This document shows positions 54,070-61,830 of a DNA stretch of 64,000 nt, piece after piece. The stretch's first letter is position 1. Every line of letters starts with the position of its first letter. The DNA lies in the NCBI GenBank assembly GCA_019448385.1, contig JAGTXO010000008.1:434001-498000 (forward strand), read 5' to 3'. The stretch comes from Diacronema lutheri (taxonomy: Eukaryota; Haptophyta; Pavlovophyceae; Pavlovales; Pavlovaceae). The notes under the pieces were generated by a model that had not been told where the DNA came from, did no database searches, and saw only the letters and a list, made by a program, of their open reading frames with translations. The translations under genes were made by a program, and so were the position numbers.

Positions 54070-54083
54070 CGTGTGAGCTCCAG
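54070..54083. promoter_or_regulatory. Very short divergent intergenic region
   Basis: Only 14 bp lie between the start codons of the CS-domain gene (-) and RRP8 (+). Promoter elements must overlap coding sequence, or one start lies further inside. Confidence 0.35.
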
Positions 54084-55184
54084 ATGCTCGACGTCGACTG
54101 GGACCTCGGCCCCCCGGTGCGCGCGGCCAAGAGGCCGGCGGAACGCGGCGAAGCGGTGGGTGAGGCGCGCGCACTGGACGGCCCGATTGAGCTGCTCGGC
54201 TTGGCGCCAGCAAAGCCCAATCGCAAGAACGCGAGGAAGCGTCAGAAGCTGCGCGAGCGCGCGGAGCGGTCGGCTGCAGCTGTCGAGCCGGACGCGCGGG
54301 CGAGAGCGGCGGCGGTTGGTGGCGAGGAGCGCACAGGCGAGGAGCGCACAGGCGAAGCGCGCACGGGCGAAGCGCGCATAGGCGAGGCGCGCACAGCGAA
54401 GCGTCGCCCGCCCGCGATGGAGCGCACCGATCCGCCCCCGCCGCCGCCGCCGCCGCCGCCGCAGCCGTCGGCGCGGCCGGCGCAGCCGGACGGCGTCGCG
54501 CGCGCGCACGCCGCCGGAGCGCCGTCGGCTGCGCGACAAAAGCTGCAGGCCAAGCTGCAGGGCGCGCGCTTCCGCCAGCTCAACGAGCAACTGTACACCA
54601 CCAACTCGGCCTCGGCGCTCGCGCTTCTCCGCGCCGAGCCCGAGCTCTTTGACGCGTACCACCGCGGCTTCCGCGAGCAGGTGCGCAAGTGGCCTTCCAA
54701 CCCACTGCAGCGGCTGATTGAGTGGGCCAAGGCGCTGCCGAGCGGTACGGTGCTCGGTGACTTTGGCTGCGGCGACGCGCAGCTCGCCGCCTCCGTGCCG
54801 CACCGCGTGCACTCGTTCGACCTCGTGGCGGCCAATGAGCGCGTCGTCGCGTGCGACATTGCGGCGGTGCCGCTGCGCGATGGCAGCCTCGACGGCGCCG
54901 TCTTCTGCCTCGCGCTGATGGGGACCAATTGGGCCGACTTTTTGTGCGAAGCGCACCGCACGCTCAAGCCAGGCGGGGCGCTCAAAATCGTGGAGGTGCG
55001 CTCGCGTATCACCGACGTGCGCGACTTTGTTCGAGCGCTGCGCGCGCTCGGCTTCGACGAGTGCGCAGTAGATAAGGAATCGAATTCGCACTTTGTCGCT
55101 GTCGACGCGGTCAAGGCGGAGCGTGCGCCCGACAAGGCCGTGCGGCCAAAGCCGCTCGTGCCGTGCGTGTACAAGCGCAGGTGA
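54084..55184 (+). CDS. RRP8: RRP8 rRNA adenine-N1 methyltransferase
   Basis: A nucleolar SAM-dependent methyltransferase of large-subunit rRNA, 366 residues and intronless. The C-terminal catalytic half is well conserved: LNEQLYTTNSASAL, FDAYHRGFREQVRKWPSNPL, the SAM loop VLGDFGCGDAQLA, DLVAANERVVACDIAAVPL, CLALMGTNWADFLCEAHRTL, ALRALGFDE. The N-terminal half is basic and low-complexity, as usual for nucleolar targeting. It holds a five-unit 15-bp repeat coding GE(E/A)RT and a poly-Pro run. A start slightly downstream is possible given the 14-bp gap to the neighbouring gene. Confidence 0.95.
   Translation: MLDVDWDLGPPVRAAKRPAERGEAVGEARALDGPIELLGLAPAKPNRKNARKRQKLRERAERSAAAVEPDARARAAAVGGEERTGEERTGEARTGEARIGEARTAKRRPPAMERTDPPPPPPPPPPQPSARPAQPDGVARAHAAGAPSAARQKLQAKLQGARFRQLNEQLYTTNSASALALLRAEPELFDAYHRGFREQVRKWPSNPLQRLIEWAKALPSGTVLGDFGCGDAQLAASVPHRVHSFDLVAANERVVACDIAAVPLRDGSLDGAVFCLALMGTNWADFLCEAHRTLKPGGALKIVEVRSRITDVRDFVRALRALGFDECAVDKESNSHFVAVDAVKAERAPDKAVRPKPLVPCVYKRR
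54320..54400. repeat. 15-bp minisatellite in RRP8
   Basis: About five units of GGCGAGGAGCGCACA and variants, in frame, coding GEERT/GEART in the disordered N-terminus. Confidence 0.85.
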
Positions 55185-55298
55185 GCGAAATTAAAATGGA
55201 GGGAGTGTAATCTCCACTTGACGAAGCACACGAAATTTCCCTGCACCGGCGAACTCGGTGACATACCGCAAAGCACGCCGCCCGACGACGAGCGAGAG

Positions 55299-55574
55299 AT
55301 GCCGCGCGAGCGCAGCGAGAAAAGGTCGAGCGTGCGCACGAGCATCACGCGTGCGTCGCTCCGTTCGTCGCGCGAGCGCTCCAGCGACGAGCACGCTGAC
55401 GCCATGAAGAAAGCGCTGCGCGAGGCCAAGGCTGCCGGCGCCGACCTCATGAAGTACGGCGTGGCGCGCAAGAGTGACGCCACCTTCGAGGGGGCGGTGC
55501 ACAACGAGATGAGCGCGGAGCACGCGCGCCGCGCGGCGGAGAAGGCGTTGAAGGACGCGCTTAAGAAGAAGTGA
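55299..55574 (+). CDS. Small basic helical protein, unknown
   Basis: From ATG 55,299 (MPRERSEKRSSVRTS) the frame gives 91 residues ending in AEKALKDALKKK. The open frame extends upstream to about 55,218 without another ATG (FPCTGELGDIPQS), so a 5' exon may exist. Charged, no membrane segment, no family recognised. It lies 115 bp downstream of RRP8 on the same strand. Confidence 0.5.
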   Translation: MPRERSEKRSSVRTSITRASLRSSRERSSDEHADAMKKALREAKAAGADLMKYGVARKSDATFEGAVHNEMSAEHARRAAEKALKDALKKK

Positions 55575-56024
55575 TTGTCCTGTGGATCCTCCCGAACGTG
55601 CGCCCGGACGTTGCGACACCAACGGCATGCACACTGTGACCCAACTTCGCGGGAACTGGCGCTCGGACGCGCGTGGCGCACCCAATCGGGTCCAAAGGCG
55701 CGGGGTCGACCACCGTCGTGCGTGCTATCTTGCTTCGGCTGCTCACCGCCACCAGCCACTTGTCAATGGCAGCCGGATGCGCATCACGCTCGAGCGCCTG
55801 CGCGAGATGTGACAATTGACCCTCCCCCCCTCCCGGGATGCGGGTCTGCTGTGACCTGCACCGCAGATAGAAGCGGTAAGCAGCGAGCCGGGTGCGCCGC
55901 CCGCGGCCACGGCTGACGCCGGTGCGTTCACGACGTGCGCGTCCCGACTCCAGCCGAGCCTGGTGAGCATCTGCGGTGCGGCGTCGCGCGGACCTGAGTC
56001 CCGCAGACCCGCATCTTTCAAGTG
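55575..56024. other. Convergent spacer holding a copied gene end
   Basis: The plus strand at about 55,770-55,812 encodes MRITLERLREM and a stop. The minus strand at 56,025-56,065 encodes VRIKLERLREM and a stop, so the last 11 codons of the neighbouring gene occur twice as an inverted pair about 210 bp apart. Nothing else recognisable. Confidence 0.6.
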
Positions 56025-57032
56025 TCACATCTCGCGCAGGCGCTCAAGCTTGATGCGCACCCGGCTCGGCTGCGTGGGCGCGTCGCGAACGGCCGCGCCG
56101 GCGTGAGCCGTGGCCGCGGGCGGCGCAGCGCCAGCAGCCGGGCCTTGTGCGCGCGCGCCGCCCGCCTCCTCCATGCAGCCTCGCTGCACTCCGTCCAGCG
56201 CGTCGGCGGCCCGTGCGCCGGCGCGCCGCTCGCGCCGCTCGCTCGACTGCGGCGCGGGCACCGTCGCGCCACACGAGCGCAGGCACGCGCGCAGCTGCGC
56301 GAGGGAGGCCTGCCGGCGCTGGTCGAGCGCCTCGTAGTCCTCGTCGCCTTCGTCGTCGGCTGCTGCCTCGGCGCTCGGCCGCGCTCGCCCCGGCTGGTCA
56401 GCGTCATCGAGCTCCGCGACGATGACGAAGTCGTCGTCCTCGTCTACCGCATCAACGCCCTCGTCGTACCTATGGAAGCCCCTCGGGTAGACCGCCGCGC
56501 GCCGCTTTGCGCGGGAGAGCTTTACGAGCAGCTGAGAGTGGTCGAGCGTGAGCTCATGCAAGAAGCGAAGCGAGCGGGGGAACGAGAGGAGCACGTCGTC
56601 AACAAGTGAGGCCTTGAGCTGCAGGCGCTCGTGCTCAGCGAACAGGCCGCGTCGCGCGTCCGCCGCCTCGCCGCCCGCAACACCATCGAGAGCGCGCGCC
56701 TCGGATGCCGCGCGCTGCGCGTCATGCAGGAAGGCGGCGCGCGTCTCGACGAGCGCGTGCAGCTCGGAGAGCTCTAGTGGCATGACAAGACCGTCGACGA
56801 CGAGTGGCTCGGGCGTGACCGCATCGCCGTCGTTGATCCCCATCGCACCGAGCATCGCGTCGAGGTCGACGCCGCAATTGGACGACGGGCGAGCTGCGCA
56901 CGCGCCGGCGTCGGGCGCGGCGCGGCTCACGTTGCCCACATTCGCCGCAGCGGCGGCGGACCGTTCGGCAGGCAGCGACGCGAGCCTGGAGCCGGTCAAT
57001 CTGGTCAGACCGGGCCGCGTCCTCGCCGCCAT
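56025..57032 (-). CDS. Hypothetical protein, helical and acidic
   Basis: The ATG at 57,032 (MAARTRPGLTRLTG) gives 335 residues. The middle is the most protein-like: GVDLDAMLGAMGINDGDAV, PLELSELHALVETRAAFLHD, LLSFPRSLRFLHELTLDHSQ. An acidic stretch (VDEDDDFVIVAELDD) and an Ala-rich tail follow, ending in RVRIKLERLREM. No domain recognised. No intron needed. Its 3' end is copied in inverted orientation at 55,770-55,812. Confidence 0.65.
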   Translation of the reverse strand: MAARTRPGLTRLTGSRLASLPAERSAAAAANVGNVSRAAPDAGACAARPSSNCGVDLDAMLGAMGINDGDAVTPEPLVVDGLVMPLELSELHALVETRAAFLHDAQRAASEARALDGVAGGEAADARRGLFAEHERLQLKASLVDDVLLSFPRSLRFLHELTLDHSQLLVKLSRAKRRAAVYPRGFHRYDEGVDAVDEDDDFVIVAELDDADQPGRARPSAEAAADDEGDEDYEALDQRRQASLAQLRACLRSCGATVPAPQSSERRERRAGARAADALDGVQRGCMEEAGGARAQGPAAGAAPPAATAHAGAAVRDAPTQPSRVRIKLERLREM

Positions 57033-57221
57033 GCTGCCAACGCCCGCCAGCACCCTGCTCGTACCATACTTTACAATTAATGGACCGCGATTCAGGTACT
57101 TTATTATTTGTCATCGGCAACTTCCAACGAGGTGGGTGTGGCAGCGCGGGGGCAAACCGTTGGTAGACGGGGGGGTTGGGGTGGGGGCGCGCTCGCCTTG
57201 CGCGTCGTCGTTTGTGCGGCG

Positions 57222-60200
57222 ATGCACGACCTGAGCTTCACGTCGGCCAACGCGATTGAGCTGCTGACGGCGTCGGGCTCGCAGCCGACGGCGCAGTGGG
57301 CCGTGCGCGGCAAGGTGGCGCGCGCGTATGACCCGTCCCTCCGCTCATACGCGCTCACGGTCGACGGCGGCCCGGCGACGCGGCTCGTGCTCCCAAAGGA
57401 CGAGCGCAAGTCGCTCGCGCTGCCGCACCACGTGCTCGTGCTGCAAATTGCGCTTTCGCGCGAGCGGCCATTCTCGTTCGAGCTGACGATGAGCGACGCC
57501 GCAGGCGCGCGCCGCCGCCTCGCCTTCTCGACGTCGCTCCGCGAGCCCGTGTCGACGCCGCTGCACACGCGCCTGCCGCTGCTCGACCTGCCGCGCGGCG
57601 CGTGGCTCAATCTCGTCGTCGACCTGTCAGACCTCCTCGCCGTCTTCTTCGGCTCGCAATTCGGCCGACTCGACGGCGTCGCCATCGGCTCGCTCTGCCG
57701 CGTGCGCCGCATTTTTGCCCTCCGCGCATTCCGAGCACCCGCGCCTGGCGGCACGCCGGACGACTCGACGGTCGGCGCGGCCGACATCGTGCAGCTGCTG
57801 TCGGGCGAGGGTGCGGGCGCGACGATGCCGCGCTCGTGGGCGTACGCGGCCTCGGCCGACGCGCTCACTGTCCCGCTCGACGGGCGCATCATCGCTGCCA
57901 CGGGCTCGCCCGGCGCAGGCACGCCCGGCGGAGGCGGCGGCGGCGCGCACGGCGGATGCGCGACGCCGCCCGCATCGTCCGCGGGCGCGTGCGGTGCGGA
58001 CGGGCTCACCACGCCGACGTCAACGGGCGGCGGAATTTGGGCGCGCGACGCGCACGCGCCTCGCGTCGCGTGCGCCTCGCCGTCCGCCGCGCGCGCGAGC
58101 GCCGTTGGAACACCGCACACGTCGGGCGGCGCGAGCGGCTGGCCCGACGCGTGCACGCCCGGCGCGGCCGGCGCGGCCGGCGGCGTCGCCGCAGCGGCGG
58201 TCGGCTCGGCGGTCGCCTCTCTCGGCGGCTCCCTCGGCGCGAGCTTCCGCAACCTGCGCACCTCGCCGCACGCACCCCCGCAGCAGAGCGGCGGCCTCCC
58301 CGTCGTCCGCTCGAGCGGCACGGGCGCGCAGAGCGGTGTTGGCTGCTGCGGCGTCGCGGCGGGCGCGGCCACCGCGTGCTCCGCCGCCGCATCGCGCTCG
58401 TCGGCGCCGTCACCGACGCCGGCCGCGACGCCGCGGCGCGACTCGGCAGTGACGACGCGCTCGGCCAACCGCACGCGCAGCGGGCGCACCGGCCGCATGA
58501 GCCCGATGGCGGGCGGCGGGCCGTGGGGCGCGGCCGTCGGCGCCGGCGGCGCGGCTGGCGGTGCGGCCGGCTGCGCGGGCTCGCCGCGGGTCGCGCTTGC
58601 ACTTGGCGATTCGTTTCTGGGAGGCGGAGGGCGTGAGTCGACGCGCTACGGCACGCCGCTGTCGCTCGGGCCCAGCGGGTTTGCGACGATGGGCGGCGCG
58701 CGCGCGACGCCCGCGGGCGCGCGCGGCGCGAGCGGCGTAGGCGGCGATGGCGGTGGCAGGTCACCCACCGACGAGCGCGACGCGTCGGCCGCGCGCGCGA
58801 GCTCGGTGCCGCGCGCCGAGCCGGGCTCGGCGGAGCGCCACGCGGTGGCGCCCGTCGGCGCGGGCGCGGGCTCGGCGCTCGCTGCCGCCGAGGTTGGCCT
58901 TCGCAGAAGGCGGCTCCGGGAGCTTGAAAAGTCTTTGGAAGGCTCGCTGTCCGCGCCGCTCCGCGGACGCGCGCACGCCTCGCCGCCGCGCGGCGCGGGC
59001 GGCGCGGAGCCAACGTCGGCCGGCGTGCACGCCTGTGTCGGCGCGGTGCACCGCGGGGCGGCCGCGCTCCCAACCTCGGGCTCGGCAACCGACCGATCTG
59101 CCGCGGCACGCGGGCGGCACGCGCTCCTGCACAGCTCCACCGGCGCGAGCGTCCTCGCGCTCGGCGGCGGCGGTCCGAGCGGCGTGCTGGGCGACCTCCT
59201 GCTGCGCTCCAGCTCGGCGCGGCACGGCGCGCTCGCGCAGCCGAGCGTTGGCCTCGGCCTCGGCCTTGGGCTGCGCCTCGACCTCGAGCGGTACGCGTGC
59301 GCCGGCGGCATGGACGCGGGCGACCTGACCGTGTCGTCGCCTGGCATCTCAAATTTCTCAACGTCGCGCCAGCCGCTCCCGCCAGCCATCGTGCCTGCAC
59401 CCGCGCCGAGTGCGCGGCGCGTCACCGTCGGCGGCAGCGGCGCAGGCACGATGGCCGCCGCGCTGCGCAGCTCAGCTGCGATGGCGCGCGCGCGCGCCAA
59501 CGACGCAGACGACGACGCGGCCGCTGCCGCAGCAGCACGCGCGGCGAGCGGCGCGCGCGTGCTCGCCGGCGGCGGGCGCGGTCGCCGCGCGCCGCCGTTT
59601 GGCGCGGGCAGGCGCGTCTCCGGCAGCGCGTCCGACACGGGCTCCGACTCGCGCAGCCGTTCCGACACGTCGTCCGACGGCAGATCGGACGACGACTCGG
59701 ACGAGGCAGCCATCGTGGATGACGACGAGCTGGGCGAGGGCGTTGGCGCGCTCGGCGCAGCGACGCGGCCGCAGTCATCGGCACAGCCGCCAACCTCGCC
59801 GCAGCCGCTCTGGGCGCGCACGAGCGTCGACGTTGCTGACGGCGCGGACGCGGATTTTGGGGGCCCGCCGTATTCAAAGGGCCGTGACGGCGCAGGCGGG
59901 CGCTCCGCGCACGCAGCGTCGCAGCAGGCGCAGCAGCCGGCTGAGGACCTGGGCACGCCGTCCGACGAGGACGACGCGGCGCGCGCCGACGATGGCGGCC
60001 GGCGCGCTCGCGCACGCCCCCCGCCGTGGGCCGCGGCGGGCGCTGGCCACGGCGGCGCCGACGCCGACGCCGACGCGGACGCGGACGCTGCGGACGAGTT
60101 CGAGCTGAGTTACGGAGGCGAAGAGGATTCGATGCAGCGGCCTGACACGGCCAGGCCGGGCACGGGCTCGCGCCCGCAGACCGCATACTCGCCGCGCGTG

Positions 60201-60995
60201 CAGGCGGCCGGCAACGCGCGCGCAGCGCGCGCACACGGCGACGGCAGCGGTGACGACGACGGCGACGACAGCGATGAGATCACGGCGAGCAGCGGGCGGG
60301 TGCAGCGCGCTCGGTTAAGTGACAGCATCTCCGACCGCGCCGCACTGAGCTCCGCGGGCGGCTCATTCTTCCGTGTCGAGCAGCCCGCCGAGCCCGACCC
60401 ATTCAACGATGACGACGACAATGCGATGGAAGCTGCGCATGCCGCGGCACTCTCTGCCGCCGCGCGCGATTCTGAGCGCGGGACGGCGGGCGAGTCAGAC
60501 GCGCGCGACGGCGACGGCGGCGGCGGGTGCACCTCTTCAGACCGAGCGCGCCGCGTGCACAGCTCGGCGCGCAAGTCATCGTCTCCGTCGGGCGGAGATT
60601 ACGCGTACCGCCGAGCGCTCGACGCAGACGTTCTCATCGGCTCGCGGCTGCAGTCTCCGACGGGCATTGAGCCGGCCGTGCCGGCCGCGCGCCGCGGCGG
60701 CGCAGGCCAGCCGGGGACGCACGCTTGGGGCAGCGCGGCGCCGGCGCGCGCGAGCGTGGGGCAGCGCCAGGTCTTCTCGCCGCTCATCGTCCCACCGTCG
60801 ACGGTGAGCGAGAGGCATGCGGAGGCGGCCGCCGCATCGGCGCGCGGCGCGCACGCGGGCACGCACGGCGTTGCACAGGTGGCGTCGCTTGGCCACGCAG
60901 CCGACGAGGAGGATGTCGTCGACCTGCTGTATGACCCGACGCTCAACTGCTACTACGAGCCGCGTACGGGCAAGTACTATGAGCTCTCGCTCTAG
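57222..60995 (+). CDS. CFAP20DC: CFAP20 domain-containing protein (CFAP20DC-like)
   Basis: The ATG at 57,222 opens the CFAP20/DUF667 domain (about 180 residues): ELLTASGSQPTAQWAVRGKV, HHVLVLQIALSRERPFSFEL, LPRGAWLNLVVDLSDLLAVF, LDGVAIGSLCRVRRIFALRA. CFAP20 proteins are ciliary and axonemal. A long Ser/Gly/Ala-rich, largely disordered region follows, with acidic Asp runs. The last 28 residues, including VDLLYDPTLNCYYEPRTGKY, match the conserved end of the vertebrate CFAP20DC (C3orf67) protein, which supports that assignment over plain CFAP20. It is uninterrupted at 1,257 residues. The gene implies a flagellated host. Confidence 0.88.
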   Translation: MHDLSFTSANAIELLTASGSQPTAQWAVRGKVARAYDPSLRSYALTVDGGPATRLVLPKDERKSLALPHHVLVLQIALSRERPFSFELTMSDAAGARRRLAFSTSLREPVSTPLHTRLPLLDLPRGAWLNLVVDLSDLLAVFFGSQFGRLDGVAIGSLCRVRRIFALRAFRAPAPGGTPDDSTVGAADIVQLLSGEGAGATMPRSWAYAASADALTVPLDGRIIAATGSPGAGTPGGGGGGAHGGCATPPASSAGACGADGLTTPTSTGGGIWARDAHAPRVACASPSAARASAVGTPHTSGGASGWPDACTPGAAGAAGGVAAAAVGSAVASLGGSLGASFRNLRTSPHAPPQQSGGLPVVRSSGTGAQSGVGCCGVAAGAATACSAAASRSSAPSPTPAATPRRDSAVTTRSANRTRSGRTGRMSPMAGGGPWGAAVGAGGAAGGAAGCAGSPRVALALGDSFLGGGGRESTRYGTPLSLGPSGFATMGGARATPAGARGASGVGGDGGGRSPTDERDASAARASSVPRAEPGSAERHAVAPVGAGAGSALAAAEVGLRRRRLRELEKSLEGSLSAPLRGRAHASPPRGAGGAEPTSAGVHACVGAVHRGAAALPTSGSATDRSAAARGRHALLHSSTGASVLALGGGGPSGVLGDLLLRSSSARHGALAQPSVGLGLGLGLRLDLERYACAGGMDAGDLTVSSPGISNFSTSRQPLPPAIVPAPAPSARRVTVGGSGAGTMAAALRSSAAMARARANDADDDAAAAAAARAASGARVLAGGGRGRRAPPFGAGRRVSGSASDTGSDSRSRSDTSSDGRSDDDSDEAAIVDDDELGEGVGALGAATRPQSSAQPPTSPQPLWARTSVDVADGADADFGGPPYSKGRDGAGGRSAHAASQQAQQPAEDLGTPSDEDDAARADDGGRRARARPPPWAAAGAGHGGADADADADADAADEFELSYGGEEDSMQRPDTARPGTGSRPQTAYSPRVQAAGNARAARAHGDGSGDDDGDDSDEITASSGRVQRARLSDSISDRAALSSAGGSFFRVEQPAEPDPFNDDDDNAMEAAHAAALSAAARDSERGTAGESDARDGDGGGGCTSSDRARRVHSSARKSSSPSGGDYAYRRALDADVLIGSRLQSPTGIEPAVPAARRGGAGQPGTHAWGSAAPARASVGQRQVFSPLIVPPSTVSERHAEAAAASARGAHAGTHGVAQVASLGHAADEEDVVDLLYDPTLNCYYEPRTGKYYELSL

Positions 60996-61038
60996 ACGGC
61001 TCACGCCCTAGCCCTCTCAAGTGCAAGCGCATTCGCAC

Positions 61039-61671
61039 TCATCCGCGCATCATCGCGGCCCGGAAGGAGGCGAGCGCCGTTGCTGCGGACCGCATCGATC
61101 GCCACGCGGCCCGAACGGGCGGCGAGAGCAAGCGCGCGACGCGAGCGATCGCGCGCCACATTGCGATGATCGGGCCAACAAAGAGGTCGGCACGATCAAT
61201 TAACACGCCCACGTTGGAAAGATCGAACGCCGCTAGCACGAGGAAGGCCGCGAGCGCGCACAGCGCCGGCCGCCGCGCGACGAGTTCCTCCACGCGCGCA
61301 AGATGGCCGGCCAAGCCGTCGCGCGGCGTGGCGAGGACGAGGCCGCGCGAAAGTGCGGGCGAGGGTGCGCGCTCGTCCGCAAGGGGTGCCTCGTTGGCCA
61401 CAAACGCGCCGTACGAGTGGGTCGAGCCGAAGCCGCTAGCCACGCTGTGCGCGACGAGCGCTGCCGCCACGGTGGTCGCGACGAGGAGCGTGAGCGCTGC
61501 CCGGCGTTTGCCGGCGGTGAGGTGCGCCGCTCTTTCGCGCGCGAGGGCCAATATCGGAACGGCGAGAGACGCGAGGAGCCATCTGATGCCCTCCTCCCTC
61601 GCCACGCTCGCCACCGCCCCTCCGAGCGGCACGAGCACCGCCTCCGACAGCTTGCGCTCAAGGCCGGCCAT
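61039..61671 (-). CDS. Small multi-pass membrane protein, unknown
   Basis: The ATG at 61,671 (MAGLERKLSEAVLVPLGG). There are about three hydrophobic helices: WLLASLAVPILALA, AALTLLVATTVAAALVAHSV and ALCALAAFLVLAAFDLSNVG. A basic amphipathic tail follows. No family recognised. It ends convergently with CFAP20DC, 43 bp away. Confidence 0.6.
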   Translation of the reverse strand: MAGLERKLSEAVLVPLGGAVASVAREEGIRWLLASLAVPILALARERAAHLTAGKRRAALTLLVATTVAAALVAHSVASGFGSTHSYGAFVANEAPLADERAPSPALSRGLVLATPRDGLAGHLARVEELVARRPALCALAAFLVLAAFDLSNVGVLIDRADLFVGPIIAMWRAIARVARLLSPPVRAAWRSMRSAATALASFRAAMMRG

Positions 61672-61689
61672 TGTCCCACGGACCACGTT

Positions 61690-61830
61690 TTGGAAAATAA
61701 AATAGGGAGTTCCGTACTTTTCGACGTTTCAAACTTTGCCTCCGTACTTTTAGACAATTCCAAAGTGTTTGCCTACTTTCGCCCGGACTCCGCCCGGACT
61801 CCGTACTTTTCGACGCTGGACCCAAAACTT
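61690..61830. other. AT-richer segment with triple 15-bp motif
   Basis: TCCGTACTTTTCGAC or a one-base variant occurs three times (about 61,712, 61,741 and 61,799), just before the transposase frame. CGCCCGGACTC is also doubled (about 61,780-61,803). This could be the terminal region of the Mutator-like element or its promoter. Confidence 0.5.
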
